Shown here in pieces: positions 7,438 through 16,151 of a stretch of 36,180 nt of DNA. The notes under the pieces were generated by a model. It was not told the origin of the DNA. It ran no database searches and worked only from the letters and a program-made list of their open reading frames with translations. The position numbers and the translations under genes are program-made. Source of the stretch: Comamonas sp. lk. Lineage in GTDB: Bacteria; Pseudomonadota; Gammaproteobacteria; Burkholderiales; Burkholderiaceae_C. The stretch is taken from positions 1 through 36,180 of the forward strand of contig CAMBNY010000029.1 in assembly GCA_945869165.1 (NCBI GenBank). Direction: 5' to 3'. Position 1 is the stretch's first letter, and each line of letters starts with the position of its first letter.

Positions 7438-10055
7438 GCGAATTTCGCCTTCATCGATGGGCATCGCAGCCGATGATTCGCACTTACAGGGGCCTTAATA
7501 CGCGCCTGAATGTGTGCGATGGCTTCGGGTACCTGATCAACCAAAACCAAACACAATTCACCGGCTTGTAGACCGTTCAATGCGGTGTCAATCGCCAGAA
7601 ATTCACCATAAATTTCGCTGCGCTTTGTTGTCTTCACGGCACTGGCCAAACCTTCGCGCAGCAAAGCCATGACCTCGCCATCGGCGCGTCCGCGCTGGCA
7701 CTGGTCTTCGTACATCACCACTTCCTCAAAGGCGTTGCCAAGGATCTGGGTGATCTGGCGGATGTCCTCATCGCGTCGGTCGCCCGGGCCGCTGATCACT
7801 ACGCTGCGACGGCTCGCTGGCATGGCTTGTACGGCCTGCACCAGGGCCGCCATGGCATCGGGGTTGTGGCCATAGTCGGCGATCACTGTCGCACCCTGGT
7901 AATCGAACACATTAAAGCGCCCTTGCGCATTATTTTGTTCGCTAGAAAAGCTGGCTAATCCACCGCGCACCGTGTTCCAATCCACGCCCAAAGCCCAGAC
8001 GGCCGCCACGCTGGCCATCACATTTTCTACTTGGAAGCCTATCGCGCCGCCGAGAGTGACGGGGATGTCGGCCAGGTTAAGGTAATGTTTTTCTGTGCCT
8101 TTGGCGGCAACGATTTGCCCGTTCTCGACATACACCACCGAATGTCCTTGCGCGCGGTGCGTCGCCATCACAGGATGAAACTGGTCTAGCGCAAAAAACG
8201 TCACGGTGCCCCGACATTTGGCCGCCATGGCGGCGACGATGGGATCGGTAGCGTTCAAAACCGCAGTGCCGCTCGCAGCGACGTTTTGTACGATCACCCG
8301 CTTGAGTACGGCCAATTCATCGACGGTGGTGATGTAGTTCAGGCCTAGATGGTCGCCACCGCCCACATTGGTCACTACCGCCACATCGCATTTGTCAAAG
8401 GCCAGGCCTTCGCGCAAGATACCGCCGCGCGCAGTTTCCAGCACTGCCGCATCCACATCAGGGTGGTGCAAGACGTTTTTTGCGCTCTTGGGGCCGCTGC
8501 AGTCGCCAGTATCAATGCAATGGCCGTCCACATAGATGCCATCGGTATTGGTCATGCCCACACACCAACCTTGTTGCGCCAGCAAATGTGAAATCAGGCG
8601 CACGGTCGTGGTTTTGCCATTGGTGCCGGTGACGGCCACAATGGGAATACGGCCATCCTGCCCGTTTTTAAACAGGCTGGACAGGATCGCTTCACCTACC
8701 GCGCGGCCTTTGCCGAACGAGGGGTTTAAGTGCATACGCAATCCGGGCGCTGCATTGACTTCCACCACGCCGCCGCCCTGCTCCTCGATGGGCCGCAAAA
8801 TGCTATCGCACACCAGGTCTACGCCGCAAATATGTAATCCCACCATATGCGCCGCAGTGACCGCGCGGGCGGCCACATCGGGGTGGACATCGTCGGTGAC
8901 GTCGGTCGCCGAACCGCCGGTGGATAAATTCGCGTTGTTGCGCAAATTGACGCGCTGGCCTTTTTCCGGGATCGCGTTGGCGTCAAAGCCTTGGCTGCGT
9001 AAGCAATCCAGCGCAATCCCGTCAAAGCGAATCTTGGTCAATGCGGTGGAATGGCCCTCGCCGCGGCGCGGGTCGGCGTTGACGATGTCCACCAATTGCG
9101 CGATGGTATGAATGCCATCACCCACTACCTTGGGTGGATCCCGCCGCGCAGCAGCCACCAATTTGTCGCCCACCACCAGAAGGCGGAAATCGTTTCCGGG
9201 CATATAGCGCTCCACCAGCACGGTGTCGCGAAACTCGGTGGCTACGGCGTAGGCGGCACGCAATTGCGCTTCGTTCAGGATGTTGACCGTCACGCCTTTG
9301 CCCTGGTTGCCGTCCAGGGGCTTGACCACTACCGGCAGGCCAATATCTTGCGCGGCTTTCCATGCGTCGTCCGCATCGCGCACCGCGCGGCCACGCGGCA
9401 CGGGCACGCCTGCTGCATGCAGCAAGCGTTTGCTCAGTTCTTTGTCTTGGGCGATGGCTTCGGCGATCGCACTGGTGGCGTCGATTTCCGCCGCTTGAAT
9501 GCGTCTTTGCTTGCTGCCCCAGCCAAAGCGCACCATGCTGCCATCGGTCATGCGGCTGTAGGGGATATTGCGCGCCAGTGCCGCATTCACCACCGAGCCG
9601 GTGCTGGGCCCCAGGCGCACGTCTTCGTCGAGTTCGCGCAGTTGGTGCAGCACATCGGCCAGATCGAATGCCGTGTCGTCCAGGGCCGATTGGCACAGGT
9701 TTTGCGCCAACTCCAGCGCCAAGCGCCCGACGGTTTCTTCGCTGTACTCCACCACCACTTGAAATACACCGGCCTCCATGGTCGGCTTGGTGCAGCTAAA
9801 CGTAACCGGGCAACCGGCTTGCGCTTGCAAGCCCAGTGTGGCCAATTCCAGCACGTGCGCCAGCGACACGGTGTCGTCGTGGCCGGTGGGCTGAAAGGCG
9901 CTGATTTCAGGAAAGCGTTCGCGCAAGCGCGTCTCAAAACTTGGCAAATGAGCGATAGCGCGCTCGTCGTCGACGCAACTGACGACGGCTTGGATAGCGG
10001 TGTGGTGGCTCCACAGATTGGGGCCGCGCAGGGCGCGAATGCGGTTGACTTCCAT
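7434..10055 (-). CDS. cphA: Cyanophycin synthetase (complete Mur-ligase domain)
   Basis: An ATP-dependent enzyme building cyanophycin (multi-L-arginyl-poly-L-aspartate), a cytoplasmic nitrogen reserve. The ATG at 10055 gives 873 residues, the usual CphA length; the frame extends 32 codons upstream without similarity. Order: N-domain (about 1-160); ATP-grasp domain that adds Asp (about 160-470), with [11 protein letters not shown] at 245-255, [17 protein letters not shown] around 376-392 and [12 protein letters not shown] at 431-442; MurE-like domain that adds Arg (about 471-873), with intact P-loop GTNGKTTT at 477-484 and a full C-terminal lobe ([15 protein letters not shown]). Oddity: the N-domain lacks the canonical HxxEH found in cyanobacterial CphA1 and in the neighbouring CphA'; here it reads H67-V-L-E70-L71. 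The gene lies 43 bases downstream of cphA'. No cyanophycinase is in the window. Confidence 0.94.
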   Translation of the reverse strand: MEVNRIRALRGPNLWSHHTAIQAVVSCVDDERAIAHLPSFETRLRERFPEISAFQPTGHDDTVSLAHVLELATLGLQAQAGCPVTFSCTKPTMEAGVFQVVVEYSEETVGRLALELAQNLCQSALDDTAFDLADVLHQLRELDEDVRLGPSTGSVVNAALARNIPYSRMTDGSMVRFGWGSKQRRIQAAEIDATSAIAEAIAQDKELSKRLLHAAGVPVPRGRAVRDADDAWKAAQDIGLPVVVKPLDGNQGKGVTVNILNEAQLRAAYAVATEFRDTVLVERYMPGNDFRLLVVGDKLVAAARRDPPKVVGDGIHTIAQLVDIVNADPRRGEGHSTALTKIRFDGIALDCLRSQGFDANAIPEKGQRVNLRNNANLSTGGSATDVTDDVHPDVAARAVTAAHMVGLHICGVDLVCDSILRPIEEQGGGVVEVNAAPGLRMHLNPSFGKGRAVGEAILSSLFKNGQDGRIPIVAVTGTNGKTTTVRLISHLLAQQGWCVGMTNTDGIYVDGHCIDTGDCSGPKSAKNVLHHPDVDAAVLETARGGILREGLAFDKCDVAVVTNVGGGDHLGLNYITTVDELAVLKRVIVQNVAASGTAVLNATDPIVAAMAAKCRGTVTFFALDQFHPVMATHRAQGHSVVYVENGQIVAAKGTEKHYLNLADIPVTLGGAIGFQVENVMASVAAVWALGVDWNTVRGGLASFSSEQNNAQGRFNVFDYQGATVIADYGHNPDAMAALVQAVQAMPASRRSVVISGPGDRRDEDIRQITQILGNAFEEVVMYEDQCQRGRADGEVMALLREGLASAVKTTKRSEIYGEFLAIDTALNGLQAGELCLVLVDQVPEAIAHIQARIKAPVSANHRLRCPSMKAKFA

Positions 10056-10098
10056 GGTGTATGTCCGGTAGGCAGCTCGGCTTGTGCGTGATGGGGCG

Positions 10099-12273
10099 CT
10101 AGTAAGGCGTTTTTTGCGGGTTGGACTCGAAGGTGCGCAAACCCGCAGCAATCAGTTCCGGCGAGATACTCAGAGCCCATGCGGCAGCTACGGCGGCCAT
10201 CACCATCTCGGGCTGGGCCGCTTTGGTCGGTTTGAGGCTATCGAGCTCTAGCAAGGGTCGCTCCTGCGTGCCGTGCGCCAGCACGATGCGGTTCTCGCGC
10301 AGACAGACCACCTGATGGCCTTTTGCCCGGTGGGCCAGCAGGGTCGGATGCTCGGGCGACGGCGCATAAAAAATAACCCGACCATCGCAGAGTTCAGCCA
10401 GTTCCAAGGCCTGGGGGTCTATCGCATTAATCACCGCGCAGCCACTGGGCAGCACGACGTCCACCTGGGTGCGCGCGACCTTGAAGTTTTGCTCGGCATC
10501 TAGGATGTCGAAATCGCGCAGGCTCTCATCCCAGCTGACATCGGTGACCACACCTACTTGGCACCGGTCATAGGCCAGACCTTGGCCCAAGATGGTGGTG
10601 CAAGGGTTTTCAAACACGGCAGCCTGAACTGAACGGTTCATCAAAATGCGTTGGCCCGCTTCCCAAGTACTGCTGTTGGCGGCGTCCACCATGCGGCTGT
10701 CCAGGTACAAGCCCTCGCTACAGGCTAAGCCCACGTGTTTACCACTGATGTGGACCAGCCAGGCCACGAGGCGCGCCATCCGGCCAGTGTTGTGTGTGCC
10801 GGTGATGCCAACAATCGGGATGCGTCCGTCCTGATTGCTCTCAAACAGGTGGCTGATGATGGCCGTACCCACCGGCTGGCCGGCGCCATCGGCTGGTTTG
10901 ATGTGGGCCAACAAACCTGGGCTGGCATTGACTTCGATCACGGCGCCCCGTTGCTGTTGTAGCGGCAGGGCGCAGTTTTCCAAGACCATGTCCACACCCG
11001 CAATATCCAAGCCCACCACGCGCGCCGCCAGAGCCGCAGCCCGCGCCACGCTGGGGTGCAGTTCGCTGGTGACGTCAAAAGCCACGTTGCCATTGCGCTG
11101 AATCAACACTTTTCGGCCGGCCTCGGGCACCGACAGTGGCGCAAGGCCAATGCGCTCGAGTTCGAGCAAGACTTCCGGGCTTTCTGATAAATCAACCACG
11201 TTCAAAGGGAAGGACTCGGCGCGTCCACGGCGCGGATCGCTATTGATTTGCTGGTCCACCAACTGGTTCATGGTGGAGACGCCGTCGCCTTGCACATACA
11301 GCGTGGTGCCGCGCGCTGCGGCCACCACCTGGCGGCCTACTACCAGCAGGCGATGCTCATTGCCCCGGATAAATTCCTCCACGATCACTTGGCCGCCGCC
11401 CTCTTGGTGCGCTAAGGCAAAGGCCGCTTCAATATCGGCCTGGTTGTCCAGGTCCAGGGCCACGCCGCGTCCATGGTTGCCATCGTACGGCTTGATGGCT
11501 ACCGGCAAGCCGATGGACTGCGCCGCTTCCCAGGCCTGTGCTGCACTTTGCACCACCTGGCCATGGGGCACCGGTACACCGCAAGCTTGCAGCATGCGCT
11601 TGGTCATGTCTTTGTCGCTGGCAATCTCTTCGGCAATCGCGCTGGTCTGGTCGGTCTCGGCAGTCCAGATACGCCGCTGTGCAACGCCGTAACCCAGTTG
11701 CACCAAATTGCCATCGGTCAGGCGCGTATGCGGTATGCCGCGCGCAGTCGCGGCGTCGACAATGTGGGCGGTGCTCGGCCCCAGGCAAAGCGAGTCCACC
11801 ATGCCGTGCAATTCTTCCACCGCCTTGGCCACGTCAAAAGGTGTGTCGTGGATGGCGGCCTCTACCAAATCGCGCCCCAGATGCAGGGCGCGGCGGCCCA
11901 CATCCTCCTGCCGGGTGCGAAAAGCTACTTTGTAAATACCGGTTTGGGAGGTTTGGCGCGCCTTGCCAAAACCGGTGCGCATACCGGCCATATTTTGCAG
12001 TTCCAAGCAAACGTGTTCCAGAATATGGGCGGCCCAGGTGCCTTCTTGCAGCCGCTGCAAAAAGCCGCCCCGCACCCCAGGGCTGCATTCATGCTCGATC
12101 AGGCCGGGCAGATAGCCGGTAAGGCGCTCATAAAAGCCGGGCAGGGTGTTCGATGGGAAATCTTCCAGTGCGCCAATATCGACCCATGCCTCCATCACTG
12201 CCCGGTAGGTCCAAATATTGGGTCCGCGCAGGTGGTTCACCCGCAAAATGTTGATTTTTTTCTGGCGCGTCAT
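10099..12273 (-). CDS. Cyanophycin synthetase-like protein CphA' with degenerate Mur-ligase domain
   Basis: A 724-residue CphA paralogue. The ATG at 12273 starts the recognisable domain (INILRVNHLRGPNIW); the 50 upstream codons show no similarity and cover the divergent promoter region. The N-domain (about 1-170) is canonical, with HECSPGVRGGFLQRLQEGT and HILEH (HxxEH) at 83-87. The ATP-grasp domain keeps KPYDGNHGRGV (261-271) and IEVNASPGL (446-454). The loop that is LSTGGSA in its neighbour is missing about 5 residues (NGNVAFDVTSELHP). The Mur-like domain has lost its P-loop: GTHNTGRM at 492-499 replaces GTNGKTTT. The protein ends at GLRTFESNPQ, so the whole C-terminal lobe (about 160 residues) is absent. 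Similar short forms are called CphA2 in cyanobacteria, where they polymerise beta-Asp-Arg dipeptides. Here a hydrolase or primer-making role is equally possible. It is first in the cphA'-cphA transcript. Confidence 0.88.
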   Translation of the reverse strand: MTRQKKINILRVNHLRGPNIWTYRAVMEAWVDIGALEDFPSNTLPGFYERLTGYLPGLIEHECSPGVRGGFLQRLQEGTWAAHILEHVCLELQNMAGMRTGFGKARQTSQTGIYKVAFRTRQEDVGRRALHLGRDLVEAAIHDTPFDVAKAVEELHGMVDSLCLGPSTAHIVDAATARGIPHTRLTDGNLVQLGYGVAQRRIWTAETDQTSAIAEEIASDKDMTKRMLQACGVPVPHGQVVQSAAQAWEAAQSIGLPVAIKPYDGNHGRGVALDLDNQADIEAAFALAHQEGGGQVIVEEFIRGNEHRLLVVGRQVVAAARGTTLYVQGDGVSTMNQLVDQQINSDPRRGRAESFPLNVVDLSESPEVLLELERIGLAPLSVPEAGRKVLIQRNGNVAFDVTSELHPSVARAAALAARVVGLDIAGVDMVLENCALPLQQQRGAVIEVNASPGLLAHIKPADGAGQPVGTAIISHLFESNQDGRIPIVGITGTHNTGRMARLVAWLVHISGKHVGLACSEGLYLDSRMVDAANSSTWEAGQRILMNRSVQAAVFENPCTTILGQGLAYDRCQVGVVTDVSWDESLRDFDILDAEQNFKVARTQVDVVLPSGCAVINAIDPQALELAELCDGRVIFYAPSPEHPTLLAHRAKGHQVVCLRENRIVLAHGTQERPLLELDSLKPTKAAQPEMVMAAVAAAWALSISPELIAAGLRTFESNPQKTPY

Positions 12274-12336
12274 GCGTGGAGGCGGAAGTTCAAGTCCACC
12301 AGGGTGGTTCGTCGTGCGTTGTGTATTCTCGCCGAA

Positions 12337-12369
12337 AGCGCTGTGCTCCCCCGGGGGCTGGCCAGCGCT
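12337..12369. promoter_or_regulatory. Near-symmetrical palindromic element between cphA' and the ABC exporter gene
   Basis: The self-complementary CCCCCGGGGG (12348-12357) is flanked by two copies of the palindrome AGCGCT (12337-12342 and 12364-12369) at 5 and 6 bases. It lies inside the 184-bp divergent intergenic region, so it could serve both transcripts as an operator. A T-run with TACTAT (12436-12441) closer to the exporter start may be part of its promoter. No regulator is encoded next to it. Function is inferred from symmetry and position only. Confidence 0.35.
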
Positions 12370-12457
12370 CAGGCATAGTAGGGGGTTTGGACGCGGTATC
12401 CGCCTCGCCTTGCGGCGGCCCAATCGGCAGTTTTTTACTATTCAATTTGGCATTTCC

Positions 12458-14725
12458 ATGAATCACAAGCAAGCGCCCGGCCCCTTGGGCGCAGTGGATA
12501 TCCCTGCCGCTTGGCGCGATGCGTTGTCGGCGCAAGTCTCTCGCCAAGAAAACGTGTTTGCGCTGCTGGAGGTTGACCTCGACCCCCACATGCGTTTTGT
12601 GCCAAGCCTGCTGGTGGCCACGGATAGGCGATTGCTTAGTCTGCAAACCACCGGCGCCCAAAGCTGGGATTACCGCCCCGGCCTGCGCCTGGAGCACCAT
12701 GACCACGCCGGCGTGGGCCACTTGCAATTACAGGACGAGCACCGCCTTTTGGCGCACTGGCGCTTTACTTTGGGCCACAACCTGCACGCTTTGCGCCTGG
12801 TAGATCAATTTGATGCCCATCACAACAGTGCTTTGAGCGGCGTGCCAGTGCCGGTGCCTGCGCAAGCCCTGTGCCCAAGCTGTAAAGCGCCGCTGGACCC
12901 GGACGCCGAAGAATGTCCGGTCTGTACCAAGGTGGTGCATACCCCGCCTTCTACCTGGACGCTGCTGCGCTTATGGCGCTTTGCCCGGCCCTACCGCGGG
13001 CAATTGGCCTGGGGCTTTGTACTGATGCTGCTGGGCACCGCCGCCAGCCAGGTGCCGCCTTACCTCACCATTCCGCTCGTCGATGAGGTTCTGATTCCGC
13101 TGCAAAACGGCCAAGACATTGAGCGCTCCAAAATTGCCTGGTATTTAGCCGGTTTGTTGGCCTCGGGCTTGCTGGCCTGGGTGCTGAGCTGGGCCAAGAC
13201 CTATATTTTGGCGCTGGCTTCCGAGCGTATAGCCGCCGATCTGCGCACCAGCACCTATGACCATTTGCTGCAACTCTCGTTGGAATATTTCGGCGGCAAA
13301 CGTACCGGCGATTTGCTGTCGCGCGTGGGTACCGAAAGCGATCGCATCGCCGTGTATTTGTCGCTACACCTCACCGACTTTGCCAGCGATGTGGTCATGA
13401 TTACGATGACGGCGGTGATTTTGTTCTCAATGAACCCCTGGCTGGCGCTCATTACCCTGGTGCCACTGCCATTTATCGGGTGGATGATTCACTATGTACG
13501 GTACCGTTTGCGCACCGGCTTTGAAAAAATTGACCGGGTCTGGGGCGAGGTGACCAATGTGCTGGCTGACACAATACCGGGCATCCGAGTGGTCAAAGCC
13601 TTTGCCCAAGAGCAGCGCGAGGCTGCACGTTTTCGGGATGCCAATCGCTACAACTTGCAAGTCAATGACCGCATCAACAAAATCTGGTCGCTGTTCTCGC
13701 CCTCGGTGTCTTTGCTGACCGAACTGGGCTTGTTGGTGGTTTGGGGTTTTGGCATCTACCAGGTAATGCATGGGCAAATCACGGTGGGTATGTTGCTCGC
13801 GGCCATTGCCTATATAGGCCGTTTTTACGGACGCTTAGATTCGATGAGCCGCATTGTGTCGGTGACACAAAAATCGGCCTCTGCGGCCAAACGTATTTTT
13901 GATATTTTGGACCATGTCTCCAGCGTGCCCGAACCGCAAAATCCGGTGCGCGTGGACCGGGTGCAGGGGCGCATCGAATTGCGCGAAGTAGGCTTTCGTT
14001 ACGGCAACCGCGCGGTCAACCGGGGCATTAACCTGTCTATCGCGCCGGGCGAAATGATTGGCTTGGTGGGGCACAGCGGATCGGGTAAGAGCACACTGGT
14101 GAATTTGATTTGCCGCTTCTACGATGTGTCCGAAGGCGCAATCTTGGTTGATGGCGTGGACATACGCTCTTACGCCATCAGCGATTTTCGCCGCAATATC
14201 GGCCTCGTTTTGCAAGAGCCGTTTTTGTTCTTCGGCACCATTGCCGACAACATTGCCTATGGCAAGCCTAATGCGAGCCGCGCCGACATCATGGCCGCCG
14301 CGCGCGCCGCGCATGCGCATGAATTTATTTTGCGCTTGCCCCATGGCTACGACTCCATGGTGGGCGAACGCGGCCAAGGCCTCTCCGGGGGTGAGCGCCA
14401 GCGTATCTCGATTGCACGTGCTTTGCTGATTGATCCGCGCATCTTGATTCTGGATGAAGCTACTTCCTCAGTCGATTCGGAAACCGAAAAAGAGATTCAA
14501 AAAGCCCTTGAAAATTTGGTGCAAGGCCGCACCACGATTGCTATTGCACACCGTCTGTCCACGCTGCACCGCGCCGACCGATTGGTGGTGCTAGACCGGG
14601 GCCGCGTGGTGGAGGAAGGAATGCACGAGGCGCTGATGCAGCAAGAAGGTGCGTATTTCAATTTGTACCAGGCGCAGGCGCGCAATGCAGATGCGCAATT
14701 GGCGCTTAGCGGGGGCGCGGTATGA
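12458..14725 (+). CDS. Cyanophycin-associated ABC exporter (fused TMD-NBD) with zinc-ribbon N-terminal module
   Basis: A 755-residue half-transporter of the MsbA/ABCB type. The ATG at 12458 is chosen because the frame upstream runs through the divergent promoter. Residues 1-135 form an extra N-terminal module resembling a small beta-sheet PH/GRAM-like domain (LLVATDRRLLSL). A CxxC-x10-CxxC zinc ribbon follows (Cys139, 142, 153, 156). The six-helix transmembrane domain covers about 180-480. The ATPase domain has Walker A GHSGSGKST at 538-546, signature LSGGE at 642-646, and Walker B ILILDE with Asp666/Glu667. As I recall, public annotation calls such genes cyanophycin metabolism-associated ABC transporter; substrate and direction are unknown. 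It is divergent from cphA'-cphA, and its stop overlaps the DUF1854 start (ATGA). Confidence 0.9.
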   Translation: MNHKQAPGPLGAVDIPAAWRDALSAQVSRQENVFALLEVDLDPHMRFVPSLLVATDRRLLSLQTTGAQSWDYRPGLRLEHHDHAGVGHLQLQDEHRLLAHWRFTLGHNLHALRLVDQFDAHHNSALSGVPVPVPAQALCPSCKAPLDPDAEECPVCTKVVHTPPSTWTLLRLWRFARPYRGQLAWGFVLMLLGTAASQVPPYLTIPLVDEVLIPLQNGQDIERSKIAWYLAGLLASGLLAWVLSWAKTYILALASERIAADLRTSTYDHLLQLSLEYFGGKRTGDLLSRVGTESDRIAVYLSLHLTDFASDVVMITMTAVILFSMNPWLALITLVPLPFIGWMIHYVRYRLRTGFEKIDRVWGEVTNVLADTIPGIRVVKAFAQEQREAARFRDANRYNLQVNDRINKIWSLFSPSVSLLTELGLLVVWGFGIYQVMHGQITVGMLLAAIAYIGRFYGRLDSMSRIVSVTQKSASAAKRIFDILDHVSSVPEPQNPVRVDRVQGRIELREVGFRYGNRAVNRGINLSIAPGEMIGLVGHSGSGKSTLVNLICRFYDVSEGAILVDGVDIRSYAISDFRRNIGLVLQEPFLFFGTIADNIAYGKPNASRADIMAAARAAHAHEFILRLPHGYDSMVGERGQGLSGGERQRISIARALLIDPRILILDEATSSVDSETEKEIQKALENLVQGRTTIAIAHRLSTLHRADRLVVLDRGRVVEEGMHEALMQQEGAYFNLYQAQARNADAQLALSGGAV

Positions 14726-15207
14726 GCGACGCAGGGCAGCAAAACGCGTTTGTGCTGGAGCGCACCACCCTTGGAAAACTGGTCCTGACCACTGCGCAGG
14801 GTGAGCGCTTTGTTGGTGTGTTGCCGGTACGCGCCTTTCCCATACTGGCGCCTGAAGAAGGCATTTCTTTGCTCAGCACCGAAGGCCACGAAGTGGCTTG
14901 GGTGGAACGCTTAAGCGACTTGCCAGCCAGCTACCAAAGCCTGCTTGAGGAGGAGTTGGCGCACCGCGAATTCATGCCGGTGCTGGCCCGCATCTTGGAT
15001 GTCAGCAGCTTTTCCACGCCCTGCACCTGGACGGTGGAAACTGACCGGGGCCGCACTGCGTTTGTTTTACGTGGCGACGAGGACATCCGCCGCATAGGCA
15101 CTGGTCACAGCCTCTTGGTGGCCGACGCCCATGGCATCCACTATTTGGTGCCCGATCAGAAAGCACTCGATGCGCACAGCAAGCGCATATTGGATCGGTT
15201 TTTGTAA
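14722..15207 (+). CDS. DUF1854 protein, cyanophycin-locus associated
   Basis: A 161-residue protein matching the DUF1854 family, which occurs beside cyanophycin synthetases and this type of ABC exporter. No signal peptide, membrane helix or catalytic motif is visible. It looks like a soluble alpha/beta protein, with a hydrophobic beta-rich N-terminal half (LVLTTAQGERFVGVLPVRAF), a central acidic helix (LLEEELAHREFMPVLARIL) and a C-terminal part (DIRRIGTGHSLLVADAHGIHY). Its ATG overlaps the exporter stop by 4 bases (ATGA), so the two are translationally coupled and probably work together, perhaps as an accessory subunit. Molecular function is unknown. Confidence 0.87.
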   Translation: MSDAGQQNAFVLERTTLGKLVLTTAQGERFVGVLPVRAFPILAPEEGISLLSTEGHEVAWVERLSDLPASYQSLLEEELAHREFMPVLARILDVSSFSTPCTWTVETDRGRTAFVLRGDEDIRRIGTGHSLLVADAHGIHYLVPDQKALDAHSKRILDRFL

Positions 15208-15239
15208 TACCTTTCCTGCCTGTTGCGCTATGCCAATAC

Positions 15240-15959
15240 TTAGAGTCTGCGTCCCAAAGCCTTGAAAAATAGTTCGGCTTGCAATTGTTCGCCCCGCGTT
15301 TGTGAGGCCACGTTAGCGGCCAGAGCCTCGTTGACCGGCTCTAGCGGGAGGCCGCTTTGGCGCGCCAGTACCTCGACCATGCAGGCGCGCTCCAGGTAGT
15401 ACAAATCGTCGTAGGCATAGTCGATCCGCTCACCGCAAACCACGACCCCGTGGTTGCCCAGAAACACAAGGTCTGCACCTTGCATCGCATGCGCGATGCG
15501 TTCACCCTCGCGCGCATCCAAGGCCAAACCGTTGTACTGCGCATCGGCGGCCACCCGGCCATGAAAGCGCATGGCGTTTTGCGACAAGCGCGTGTCCAGC
15601 GCGCGTGCCCGCGTCAGTGTCAATGCCGTGGCATAGGGCATGTGGGTATGCAGCACGCAGGTTTTGCCGGCGATACGGTGAATCGCCGCATGGATAAACA
15701 TCGCCGTTGGCTCGACGGCATGGCGCCCGGCCAACACCTGGCCCTGGACATCAATCATCACAATGTCATCGGCCTGCACCTCGCTCCACATCAGGCCGCG
15801 GGGATTGAGCAAAAAGCGGCCACTGCCGTCGGGTAACTCCACGCTAAAGTGATTGCATACGCCCTCCGCTAGGCCATGGTGGGCGGCGGCGCGTAGCGCC
15901 AGCGCGAGGTCGGCGCGCAGAGCGCTCACAGCCGGGGAAGCAAAGTCTAGGGAATGCAT
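15240..15959 (-). CDS. Class II aldolase/adducin-family protein
   Basis: A 239-residue zinc-dependent aldolase-fold protein (FucA/AraD family). The start at 15959 is supported by AGGAG 8 bases upstream; the ATG-like codon 9 residues earlier has none. Metal ligands fit His104 and His106 in LHTHMP and His170 in LGNHGVVV. Glu83 in VEPTAMF is a candidate catalytic acid. Many family members are not aldolases but decarboxylases or epimerases, so the substrate cannot be stated. It is divergent from the aldehyde dehydrogenase gene across about 190 bases, which suggests a shared catabolic role without proving it. Confidence 0.85.
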   Translation of the reverse strand: MHSLDFASPAVSALRADLALALRAAAHHGLAEGVCNHFSVELPDGSGRFLLNPRGLMWSEVQADDIVMIDVQGQVLAGRHAVEPTAMFIHAAIHRIAGKTCVLHTHMPYATALTLTRARALDTRLSQNAMRFHGRVAADAQYNGLALDAREGERIAHAMQGADLVFLGNHGVVVCGERIDYAYDDLYYLERACMVEVLARQSGLPLEPVNEALAANVASQTRGEQLQAELFFKALGRRL

Positions 15960-16151
15960 GGGGAGTTCTCCTAAAAAAGTCAACACACCATCCTAGCGTC
16001 TGGCGCTGGCGTCTAGCCCGGCGCCTGTACCGCGTCGCCACCGTTGCAGGCGGCGGCGCGTTGACTATCGCTACCGTGCGGCAATCTCTGCTAACCTTCT
16101 GCGCACTCCAAGCCATTAACCACCTCCATGCGCCATGTGCGCTTGCACACC

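Noticed and set aside
9051..10091. 346-codon plus-strand frame opposite cphA
   Set aside because: Antisense to conserved ATP-grasp and N-domain sequence; composition typical of a shadow.
12274..12457. Upstream extensions of both cphA' and the ABC gene into the intergenic region
   Set aside because: Both extensions would overlap each other head-on and show no family similarity; internal ATGs fit the known N-termini better.
16000..16127. Short direct repeat GCGTCTGGC/GCGTCTAGC near the aldolase-dehydrogenase promoter region
   Set aside because: Only two imperfect 9-base units without symmetry or repeat spacing; could be chance in GC-rich DNA.
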